Positions 44,501 through 51,727 of a DNA stretch of 64,000 nt are shown piece by piece (positions within the stretch are counted from its first letter, which is position 1; the number at the start of each line of letters is the position of its first letter). Source of the stretch: JABAAE01 sp036336715 (GTDB lineage Bacteria; Planctomycetota; Planctomycetia; Pirellulales; Pirellulaceae); NCBI GenBank assembly GCA_036336715.1, contig JAYZFP010000074.1, positions 30,624 through 94,623 of the forward strand, given 5' to 3'. The notes beneath the pieces were generated by a model, which saw only the letters and a program-made list of their open reading frames with translations, did not search any database and was not told the origin of the DNA. Both the position numbers and the translations under genes were made by a program.

Positions 44501-45335
44501 CTTCACTTTAAAACCGCATACCGGCACCTGGCCGTACCTGATCGCCAGTATCAATGAGGTTGACCAGGAGGCAACCGAGGTGATGCGTTCGCTGTTGAAA
44601 GTGCCCCAGAGACCCGAGGGTGCCAAGTTCTATCGCATGATTATCGTCAAGGCACAGGAACTGGATGATCCCGGGAAAATCGCTGCCCTGGACCTGCTTG
44701 AATTCTGGACCGGCGAATCCTCAAAGAACAAGCTGGATCTCACCGCTTCGGTTGAGGGATGGAAAGAGTGGTACAGCAGAATCTATCCCCAGGAACCGCC
44801 TGCAGAACGGGTCCAGGAGTCCGAATCCCAGAAATGGACTGTCAGCCTGCTCGAAGAAATCCTGGACGACGAGAAAACCCCCAAGGGATCGAAGGAACGG
44901 GGAAAGCTGGTTTTTGCCAAGGCACAGTGCTCCAGTTGCCATCGGTTCATCAATTATGGGGATGCCCAGGGACCGGATCTGACAACGGTGGCAAGACGCT
45001 TCACCACCAGGGAAATCCTGAAATCGATCATTCACCCGTCTGACGTGATTTCCGACCAGTATCGGGCCGAGCTGATCGGTACGGTCGATGGACGCCAGTT
45101 GACGGGAATTGTGGCACCGGGGCCCGACGAGTCGATTGTCGTTTTGACAGCCGAAGGGAAAAAGGTGCAGATCGACCCGGAAAATATCGAGGCCCGGAAA
45201 CCAAGTTCGACCAGTGCGATGCCGGGGAACCTGTTGGAGGCTCTTTCCAAGAGCGAGATCATCGACCTGTTTGCCTACCTCGGTTTGCAGGATGAGAATC
45301 GCATTGCGGAAAAGCAGAGGTTTCGCACCCGTTAA
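41547..45335 (+). CDS. PVC-type membrane-bound dehydrogenase: propeller, HEAT repeats and cytochrome c
   Basis: 1262 residues with a signal peptide (about 1-24). Residues 25-160 form a beta-rich galactose-binding-like domain starting Ala-Glu-Trp-Ile-Trp. A soluble-glucose-dehydrogenase-like propeller follows (about 190-550) with Gly-Leu-Ala-Leu-Gly-Gln-Asp-Gly-Asn-Ile-Tyr-Ile-Ser-Val-Gly and Ala-Asp-Tyr-Gly-Trp-Arg. Residues 590-1085 are HEAT-type helical repeats. The end is a class I cytochrome c with the haem motif Cys1128-Ser-Ser-Cys1131-His1132. Such proteins are expanded in planctomycetes and verrucomicrobia and are thought to oxidise sugars or alcohols outside the cytoplasm and pass electrons to the haem. 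The substrate is unknown. Divergent from the propeller fusion gene. Confidence 0.9.
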   Translation: MNTKIQLNLFFLITLFSGIQTLKSQEAEWIWHPAWTRNSIPKVTTYYRKAFKAEQVEKGEVFIAADDQYELFLNNKRVGSGGGTDVLDRYDISKQIKNGKNVIAVRVENVKGNTAALAARVQVKEKEKGWKSYSTNQTWKTSSSPLPIWKFQFFNDSKWENANTFGKLGSTQPWDKPAEVVKTPAKSQGDQKVEPREPDSEFFVEDVFRDEEVGSIIAFEFDEFGKIIASPERGGLLLLDPAAESKADRVRTLTSEISAIQGILPLNGQIYVTGIYQNRLGLYLLKDEDLDHQVDEIVEVLGFKGYPGEHGAHGLALGQDGNIYISVGNHVGPDGEVSQSSPYSNHYEGSVVKRYEDPGGHAKGIRAPGGTIIRTDLEGKKVEIYAGGLRNTYDLVFNREGDLFTYDSDMETDRGMNWYRPTSLYHVVAGADYGWRSGWAKWPAYYADTLPRVTDTGRGSPTGMVIYDHVMFPVRYQGTMFIADWSGGKIYNVKLTRQGASYSARKELFVEGSPLNVTDLAVGPDGALYFSTGGRMTNGGIYRVKWKGNVPDAYTKLEDNLSRIIRQPQPQSAFGRQNLAELRSELDEEWDKIVMGVALSPQNPENYRIHAMDLMTLFGPVPGEDLLLKLSRDDNTAVRIKAIRGMVQEPSETQMERLLELMDDESPQVRRVVCECLSNLEATVDYDRIQPILVSDDRFESQAARKLLERQPEDSYRDRVLKTDSQTEFVRGSLALMAANRNQEIAYAILARVQEFLDEFISDQTFLEMLRLVQVTIELGEVEAEKIPAFAERIGDEFPSGNSLMNRELARIITSLKVESTLERLISYLKSPKHSVEDRLEIALHMQLIGNGWTTGQRLEVINFLEQQIKQDLEGNFGAYIRIAVREFARNLSEEESITAIQQGKSWPNAAMSAFYKLPRQLDAKLIGYLKQLDKSVRRESGETYGYIRKGIVAVLAQGGGDDGEEYLKEIWRRDADRRADVAIAFTLKPHTGTWPYLIASINEVDQEATEVMRSLLKVPQRPEGAKFYRMIIVKAQELDDPGKIAALDLLEFWTGESSKNKLDLTASVEGWKEWYSRIYPQEPPAERVQESESQKWTVSLLEEILDDEKTPKGSKERGKLVFAKAQCSSCHRFINYGDAQGPDLTTVARRFTTREILKSIIHPSDVISDQYRAELIGTVDGRQLTGIVAPGPDESIVVLTAEGKKVQIDPENIEARKPSSTSAMPGNLLEALSKSEIIDLFAYLGLQDENRIAEKQRFRTR

Positions 45336-45505
45336 CCTTCCCGCAGAAATCGTTATCACGGCCAGGCAGTCGGGGTTTGTTCGCCAGCCTGGCGGGCCTT
45401 CCTTCAGAACGAGTTGAGTAGGGATTCTGACCTCCCACCTGGCGCCTTCCCAATCGGCCCGCCGACAGGTGCCGGTTGCTGATGTCTATTTGTAAAAGGC
45501 CGAAG

Positions 45506-46792
45506 ATGAAAACTGTCTATATACCTTTGCGCGTCTCGATCTCTTGCCAAGGTATCCTCCTCTGTCTGCTGGGTGCGCTTTCGCTGCCGGGGCAGGATGC
45601 GGATTCACGGCCTGCGCGAGGCATAACGGACCTGCAATTGACGAGCGGAATCCGTCTGACTCTTTCGGGCACGCAGGTGGTCTCGGAATTCAGGTTGGTG
45701 GATGACCTCGGTTTTGCCTACGACGTTATGAGCCTGTTGAAGGAAGAGGAGGGGCGTGACGAAATTCAGTTGCGGAAACAGCAGTACGAAGAAATGAAAG
45801 CTGTACGGGACCGGATGAATGCGGAGCTGCTTCCCCAGGTGGCCAGGGGAGTGGCCTCCCCCGAGTCGGGCAGAAAACTCGCCGAAAAATTCCGGGCAGT
45901 CGAATTGGAGCTGCTGGAAATACTCGAACCCCATCAGGTGGTTCAATTGAACAACCTGAAGAATCGTTTGAGGCTGTCGGAATTTGGCGTTACAAGGTTG
46001 ATGAATTCCCGCTTCCCGGAAAATGAGATGGATCTTTCCGCCAGGGAAGCGGAGCAACTCAGGAGCCTGGCCCGGCAAGTCGAACGGGCCCGCCTGGAAG
46101 CGATGCGAAGGATCCATGCCGATGCAAATTTGCAATTGATTCAATCGCTACCTGCGAGTTGCCGTCGGGCATTCGAAGTTGAAATCAGCAGCGAATGGAA
46201 GACCAAGTTCCTGACAGAAGCCCTTTTCGTTGGTAAACCAAGGCGAAGCTTCCGCAAGCTCCCCGAGGCAAATGGGGTGGTGGAGCTGTTAAGGCAACCT
46301 GCCATAAGAGAAAAACTGGATCTGAACGTTTCGCAGTATGAAGAGGTGAAGAGTTTCCGGGCAAACCATGATCGAACATTGAGGCTCCAGACCGCGGAAC
46401 TGCTGGAGGGGGAAGGCCGAAAGCTGTCAATCAGCCAGCGAGGTAAGCTGCTTGTCGATCTGCAATCGAAAAACCTGCAGGATCTGGAATCTTCATTGAG
46501 GGGGGTCCTTTTAAAACACCAAGTTAATCAACTCGAAGAGCTGGATATGTCGATTCAGGTCAGAAAGCATGGTACGGCCCAATCCCTTTGCGGAGGAATC
46601 CTGGCCGAAAAGATTGGACTTGAAGAACCGTCTGCCCGGAAGTGTTTCCAATTGGCGCGGTCGATTCAGCAGGAAGTGTCACGCAAAACCCGAGAATTGG
46701 CAGAGAGCAGTGATCGACAGGTGCTTGGCGGAATACCCGACCTTGAGATGGCAAGGAAATTTGAGGCGGCCCTGGGGGAGCGTACGAGGTAA
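45506..46792 (+). CDS. Exported coiled-coil protein of unknown function
   Basis: 428 residues from the ATG at 45506, chosen for the AAAAGGCCGAAG ribosome site; an ATG at 45482 lacks one. A hydrophobic signal-like segment (about 8-30) ends near Leu-Ser-Leu-Pro-Gly-Gln. The rest is almost entirely helical and charged, with two related halves: each has a helix like Gln-Tyr-Glu-Glu-Met/Val-Lys and later Leu-Glu-Pro-His-Gln-Val-Val-Gln-Leu-Asn-Asn-Leu or Leu-Lys-His-Gln-Val-Asn-Gln-Leu-Glu-Glu-Leu. This hints at an internal duplication and loosely recalls periplasmic Spy-like helical proteins. No family could be named. Confidence 0.7.
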   Translation: MKTVYIPLRVSISCQGILLCLLGALSLPGQDADSRPARGITDLQLTSGIRLTLSGTQVVSEFRLVDDLGFAYDVMSLLKEEEGRDEIQLRKQQYEEMKAVRDRMNAELLPQVARGVASPESGRKLAEKFRAVELELLEILEPHQVVQLNNLKNRLRLSEFGVTRLMNSRFPENEMDLSAREAEQLRSLARQVERARLEAMRRIHADANLQLIQSLPASCRRAFEVEISSEWKTKFLTEALFVGKPRRSFRKLPEANGVVELLRQPAIREKLDLNVSQYEEVKSFRANHDRTLRLQTAELLEGEGRKLSISQRGKLLVDLQSKNLQDLESSLRGVLLKHQVNQLEELDMSIQVRKHGTAQSLCGGILAEKIGLEEPSARKCFQLARSIQQEVSRKTRELAESSDRQVLGGIPDLEMARKFEAALGERTR

Positions 46793-47070
46793 AGCCGCTT
46801 TTGCGGATGTGCCAACACGGTGGTTCGCCCACCAGCAATTTCTGATTGGAAAAGGGGGCCTGGGCCCGGCGAAACGTTCTGGAAAGGGCAAGTAGTTTCA
46901 CCCCCGCCTGTCGCCCTAACCGGTGTTTATTTCACCTAATTTTGATTTAGTGTGATCTCGAACCCCTAAAAAGGGCATTCCGGTTGCCTCGCTTCAAAAA
47001 GAGTGTGCCTGTCGGTAAAATCAGTTATCGAACGAAATCGGTCAAGCCTTTGGTTCTGTTGGGAGCTGAA

Positions 47071-47409
47071 ATGAAAAAAGTAGAAGCCATCATTCGTCAT
47101 TTCAAACTGGAAGATGTGAAAAATGCGCTTTCAGAGTGTGGCATCGACGGAATGACCATCACCGAAGTGCGGGGATTTGGTCGTCAGAAGGGGCATACGG
47201 AAATGTATCGCGGTACCGAGTATGCGGTTGATTTTGTCCCCAAGGTGAAAATTGAGGTTGTTTGCGCGGAGGATAATCTCAACAAGGTGGTCGATACGAT
47301 GCTCAAAACGGCACAGACCGGGCAAATTGGTGATGGAAAAATATTTGTTTCTTCACTGGACGAAGCCATTCGGATCCGGACTGGCGAAGTCGGCGGCGAA
47401 GCTTTGTAG
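47071..47409 (+). CDS. glnB: Nitrogen regulatory protein P-II
   Basis: 112 residues from the ATG at 47071, with GGGAGCTGAA upstream. P-II is a trimer that senses 2-oxoglutarate, ATP/ADP and, through uridylylation, glutamine. The T-loop is complete with Tyr51 (Gly-His-Thr-Glu-Met-Tyr-Arg-Gly-Thr-Glu-Tyr), the site modified by GlnD. The B-loop Thr-Gly-Gln-Ile-Gly-Asp-Gly-Lys-Ile-Phe is present, as is the signature start Met-Lys-Lys-Val-Glu-Ala-Ile-Ile-Arg. glnD follows on the same strand, so modifier and target are probably expressed together. No amtB or glnA is adjacent. GlnB and GlnK cannot be told apart from sequence alone. Confidence 0.97.
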   Translation: MKKVEAIIRHFKLEDVKNALSECGIDGMTITEVRGFGRQKGHTEMYRGTEYAVDFVPKVKIEVVCAEDNLNKVVDTMLKTAQTGQIGDGKIFVSSLDEAIRIRTGEVGGEAL

Positions 47410-47421
47410 TAGATTCAATCT

Positions 47422-47479
47422 GACCGCCATGCCGGCGGTCTGAACTCCCGGAACGTTTTTTACGCCGTTTTTCCGGGAG
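47422..47479 (+). promoter_or_regulatory. Two hairpins between glnB and glnD
   Basis: GACCGCC/GGCGGTC (47422-47440, five-base loop) and CTCCCGG/CCGGGAG (47445-47479, 21-base T-rich loop). Neither is followed by a proper T tract, so partial attenuation or RNA processing is as likely as termination. Confidence 0.4.
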
Positions 47480-47565
47480 CCGGTTGTACCTTTTTGATTA
47501 CCTTGTCCTGGTCCATTGTCCGGGTCAGTGATGCCAGATGCAGGTCGTCCAGCGTAGATTGCCCA

Positions 47566-50178
47566 ATGCTGCCAATTGTTGAGGAAGTCAGGCACAAGCT
47601 GGGCGAAGGTCGACAAAATATCAGCGTCGAGCACCGCTCCGGCATCTCAGGTCGGCAGGTCACCTCCAGTTTTTCTGACTTGGCTGACACGCTTCTGCTG
47701 TTGCTGATCCACGAGGCTCTCGATTTCGTTACTGATGGCGATCGCAGTCAATTGGAAAACCGGATCGCGCTGGTTCCGCATGGGGGATTCGGCCGACGGG
47801 ACCTGGCTCCTTTTTCAGACCTCGATCTGATGCTTCTCTACAGGCCGGATGCCAAGGTCGAAATCGAGCCGTTTGCCAGACGCCTTTCCCAGAATATTGT
47901 TGATTGCGGCTTTGACCTGGGCTTTAGCAGTCGTACGCCCAGCGATGCTGTGTCCTTGGGGCTCAAGGATGTCAAAATCTATACTTCCCTGGTGGAATCG
48001 CGGTACCTGGCGGGCAGTGTGGGGATCTACACCAAGTTTCTCTCCCGGTTGGCCCGGCAGGCTCAACGTCGGCCCCACGCGCTGGTCAGGGCAATCGAAA
48101 AAGCTCGTGTCGAAGAGCGGCAAAACCATGGAGACACCGCTTTCTACCTCCGCCCGAATGTGAAAAAAACCCGGGGCGGATTGCGTGACATTCAAATGGT
48201 CCGTTGGATCGGCTTCACCAAATTCGGACAGTCGGATCTCGATTCGCTCCACCGGTCTGGTGCCATATCCGATTACGATTTTGAAAACCTGGTGGCAGCC
48301 TACCGGTTCCTTCTCCGCCTGAGGAATGAAATGCATTTCCAGGCCGGCAAGGCCCGCGACGTCCTGGGAATGAATGAACAGGTTCGTATTGCCGAGCTCT
48401 GGGGTTACCCGTCATCCCGGGGAGTGCTGCCTGTGGAGAATTTCATGAAGGACTATTTTGACCACACCAGCCAGGTGGTTTATGCGGCTGACCATACCCT
48501 GGCATCTGCAAAAACTCGCTTTCATTTTTCCGACTGGATTACCCCGTTTTTCTCCCACCAGCAGGAGGGGTATTTCCTGATCGGGCCGATGTACATCTCG
48601 ACGACTCGAAAGGGACTGGAATACGTCAGGGGGAACCTGGAGGGTGTCCTGCACCTGATGTCACTGGCAAACCTGCATAACAAGCGGATTGACCACGCGA
48701 CCTGGGAGAGCATCCGCACTTCCATGACAGATGTCGACCAGTTGGAGCTCAGTTCGACTTCCGCGTGGAGATTCTGTTCCTTCATGTCTGATTCCAATCG
48801 CCTGGGCGATCTGCTTCGGCGACTCCACGAAATGCGGGTTTTGGAGAAAATCATACCAGCATATCGACATATTCGTTGCCTTGTTCAATTCAACGAATAC
48901 CACAAGTACACGGTCGATGAACATTCGATACGGGCGGTGGAAGCGGCCACCGGGTATGCCAACCGGGACGATATCCTGGGGCGGTGCTACAACAGTATCC
49001 GGGAAAAAAAGGTTTTGCACCTGGCATTGCTGCTGCACGATGCCGGAAAGGGTTTTGAAGAAGATCACAGCCAGGTGGGGGCCCGTATTGCAGCCGAGAC
49101 AGCGGACCTGCTGAATTTGTCTGCTAAGGAGAAGGACGACCTGGTGTTCCTTGTGTTGCACCACCTGATGATGTCCCATCTCGCTTTCCGCCGCGACACT
49201 TCGGACCCGAACCTGGTGGCCGGTTTTGCAGCGGATCTCGGTTCCACCGAGATGCTTAAAATGATGTTCATCCTGACCTGTGCAGATCTTCAGGCAGTTG
49301 GCCCGGATACTTTCAACGACTGGAAGCTGAATCTTGTATCGCAGCTTTATTACCATTCGTTGCAACAGCTTTCCGGGACCACTGCCGAAGACGTTGCCGA
49401 ATTTGAGTCGGCCAATACCCGAAAAGTGAAGTTCATTACATCTCTCGAGGCGGCAGATGAAGTGGAAATTTCGCAAATTGCCCGCCAGTTGCCGACTGAT
49501 TTTTTTGACACATGGTCCGAAGAAAAGTCAGCCCGTATCCTGTCCCGCTTGGCGGCGATCGATAACGACGATTTGCTGGTGGAGTCAGCGCCCGCGCTAA
49601 CCGAAGGTGCCTTTGAATATGTTGTGGGGAAGATGGATCAGCCTTACTCGGCGGTCTTCCACAAAATAACCGGTGCCCTGACGAGCCAACTGGTCAAGAT
49701 TCTATCTGTCGACATTTTCAGAGTCGGTAAGGAGAAATTGGTTTACCGGTTCATTGTCCTTGATCCGGAAGCCACGGAACAAACGCTGGATCATCGTCTG
49801 ATGTCCGTGGGGACTTCTATCGCTGACTCGATCCTGAACGAGGACGCGCAACCGGTTTTCCGCAAGTTGTGGGGAAACAGGGAGGGACCGTCCACCAAGC
49901 AGTCCACTCTTCCGACGCGGATTCGAATCGACAACAACACCGCGGATCACGCAACCATTCTTGATGTATTTACCCATGACAAAACGGGTTTGTTGTATAC
50001 AATTACGCAAACGATTCATGACCTGGGTTTACAGATCTCCGCAGCCAAGGTGGGAACTTATCTTGATCAGGTAGTGGACGTGTTCTACGTCACCGATATG
50101 GACGGAAAAAAAATACGGGACCCCAAGCGAATCCAGAAAATCAAGACCGCCTTGTTGCATCAGATCGAAGAAAACTAG
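47566..50178 (+). CDS. glnD: [Protein-PII] uridylyltransferase / uridylyl-removing enzyme
   Basis: 870 residues from the ATG at 47566; a TTG at 47494 would overlap the leader hairpins. GlnD adds UMP to Tyr51 of P-II under low glutamine and removes it under high glutamine. The nucleotidyltransferase motif is at 72-88 (His-Gly-Gly-Phe-Gly-Arg-Arg-Asp-Leu-Ala-Pro-Phe-Ser-Asp-Leu-Asp-Leu). The HD hydrolase domain has Leu-Leu-Leu-His-Asp-Ala-Gly-Lys-Gly. Two C-terminal ACT domains bind glutamine (the second starts with Ala-Thr-Ile-Leu-Asp-Val-Phe-Thr-His-Asp-Lys-Thr-Gly-Leu-Leu-Tyr). Domain order and length match the enterobacterial protein. Directly downstream of glnB. Confidence 0.95.
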   Translation: MLPIVEEVRHKLGEGRQNISVEHRSGISGRQVTSSFSDLADTLLLLLIHEALDFVTDGDRSQLENRIALVPHGGFGRRDLAPFSDLDLMLLYRPDAKVEIEPFARRLSQNIVDCGFDLGFSSRTPSDAVSLGLKDVKIYTSLVESRYLAGSVGIYTKFLSRLARQAQRRPHALVRAIEKARVEERQNHGDTAFYLRPNVKKTRGGLRDIQMVRWIGFTKFGQSDLDSLHRSGAISDYDFENLVAAYRFLLRLRNEMHFQAGKARDVLGMNEQVRIAELWGYPSSRGVLPVENFMKDYFDHTSQVVYAADHTLASAKTRFHFSDWITPFFSHQQEGYFLIGPMYISTTRKGLEYVRGNLEGVLHLMSLANLHNKRIDHATWESIRTSMTDVDQLELSSTSAWRFCSFMSDSNRLGDLLRRLHEMRVLEKIIPAYRHIRCLVQFNEYHKYTVDEHSIRAVEAATGYANRDDILGRCYNSIREKKVLHLALLLHDAGKGFEEDHSQVGARIAAETADLLNLSAKEKDDLVFLVLHHLMMSHLAFRRDTSDPNLVAGFAADLGSTEMLKMMFILTCADLQAVGPDTFNDWKLNLVSQLYYHSLQQLSGTTAEDVAEFESANTRKVKFITSLEAADEVEISQIARQLPTDFFDTWSEEKSARILSRLAAIDNDDLLVESAPALTEGAFEYVVGKMDQPYSAVFHKITGALTSQLVKILSVDIFRVGKEKLVYRFIVLDPEATEQTLDHRLMSVGTSIADSILNEDAQPVFRKLWGNREGPSTKQSTLPTRIRIDNNTADHATILDVFTHDKTGLLYTITQTIHDLGLQISAAKVGTYLDQVVDVFYVTDMDGKKIRDPKRIQKIKTALLHQIEEN

Positions 50179-50225
50179 ATCAACGAAAGTCAGTCAGGCG
50201 GTAAGGCGAGAAATAGCGGGACGGG

Positions 50226-51599
50226 ATGGCTGCTCAACGAAAATCATCGGGAATGGATCGGGTAATGATCCTCGTCGTCGTGTTGCTGGTGGCTTCGCCG
50301 ATTTTTTACTGGCTGGTTTCTCCTGCCAGTTGGTCTTACGCACGGGCGCTGGAGAATCAGAGAAAGGGCAACCTGGAGGAGGCCAAAACCGGGTTTCTGG
50401 CCATGTTGCGGTCTGCTCCTGAACACCCGGGTGCGCTTTTTCGACTTGGCGAAATTGCGTTCAGCGAACAGGATTTTGAGCTGGCCCTCGACTATGCCAC
50501 TCGGGCCATTCCCGGATCCGGCCCCCAGCAAAAGTCCGAGGTAATCCAGCTGCAGGCCAATGCTTTGTTGTCGATGGGACGTGGAGAGCAGGCTGTCAGT
50601 ACCGTGATGCAGTTGCGCAGTTTTTCTTCGCTGCCCATCGATTTTGACAGCCTGTCGACTTCGGAGTTGATACCTTTCATGAAGAAAAGGTTCGATCGGC
50701 AGTTCCTCAACAGCCTGGCCTATGTGATGGTTATTGCCGAACGCGATCTGGAAAAGGCGAAAAAATACGTGGATGCCGTGATCGGTTATTTCGAACAGCA
50801 GCAACCGGCCAGTTTCCTGGCATCTGCCTACCTCCAGGAACGTTCCTCGAATTATCTTCTGGCACGGGACTCGTTGCAAAATGCGGTTGACAGAGTCAAG
50901 TCCCAACCGGTTGAGCGAAAGGAATTGGAACAGCGGATTGCCAATCTGAAAAATTTCCTGCAATCCGCGAATGTCAGCACACAGCAAGAGGAGTCGCTGC
51001 GCCGCCAGTTGCGTGGCCTGGAGATTGAGGCGGGTTACGACAGGCTTTACCTCGCAATCCGGCGGCTGCAGTTGCTAAAGGAAAAAACCGGGGACGAGGC
51101 TGATTATGCCAGCGAACTGGCAAGTATGCGTTCCGATGAGGTCAACGACGAAAAACTCAAGATAGAAATTCGCGATAGCGAATTTACCGAGTATGCTTTT
51201 GAGCTTCATCATTACTACGATACGCGTGCCATGTGCCTGTTGAGGTTGGGGCAGCAGTCGGTTCGGCGAGCGGTTGGTGAGAGGTCCGATTTGCCACTTT
51301 TTGTCGTGGGAATGGAACTGGCGGACACCCGGTTTGGGCAGGCGTTCCAGGACATGGAGCAGGCCATCGAGCTGAAAAATTCGATACGTGCCTTCCAGGA
51401 GGCCCGCCCGGAGAACTCGCTCCTGATTTCCCTTCCCAGCGATCAGTTCCGTAGTCAGAAATCGCTTTCACGGATCGATGCTATCGAGGATTATCACTTG
51501 ATGCAGATCCAAATCGCCCGGGAGAAGCTGGAAGCAGGGGCAGCGTTGAGGGCGAAAATTCTGGCTTCAGGATTTGAGCCCAGCCCGCTTCTCTTTTGA
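50226..51599 (+). CDS. Membrane-anchored TPR protein
   Basis: 457 residues. One transmembrane segment (about 14-32, Val-Met-Ile-Leu-Val-Val-Val-Leu-Leu-Val-Ala) is followed by TPR repeats (about 40-140: Ser-Tyr-Ala-Arg-Ala-Leu-Glu-Asn-Gln-Arg-Lys-Gly-Asn-Leu-Glu-Glu-Ala) and then long helices with coiled-coil character (about 200-330). It starts 48 bases after glnD on the same strand. The layout suggests a periplasmic scaffold held in the inner membrane. No known family was recognised and no link to nitrogen control is implied. Confidence 0.75.
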   Translation: MAAQRKSSGMDRVMILVVVLLVASPIFYWLVSPASWSYARALENQRKGNLEEAKTGFLAMLRSAPEHPGALFRLGEIAFSEQDFELALDYATRAIPGSGPQQKSEVIQLQANALLSMGRGEQAVSTVMQLRSFSSLPIDFDSLSTSELIPFMKKRFDRQFLNSLAYVMVIAERDLEKAKKYVDAVIGYFEQQQPASFLASAYLQERSSNYLLARDSLQNAVDRVKSQPVERKELEQRIANLKNFLQSANVSTQQEESLRRQLRGLEIEAGYDRLYLAIRRLQLLKEKTGDEADYASELASMRSDEVNDEKLKIEIRDSEFTEYAFELHHYYDTRAMCLLRLGQQSVRRAVGERSDLPLFVVGMELADTRFGQAFQDMEQAIELKNSIRAFQEARPENSLLISLPSDQFRSQKSLSRIDAIEDYHLMQIQIAREKLEAGAALRAKILASGFEPSPLLF

Positions 51600-51727
51600 T
51601 TGGATGGTGGGGCGGGGTGCCTTGGTCCTTTCCAGAACAGTTTCTCCCGGATTCATCCCGCCCACCGGAATGACTGTGTCCAGGAATGGCTGTGTTCATG
51701 GATTGCTGTATTCAGGGGTTGCTGTAT

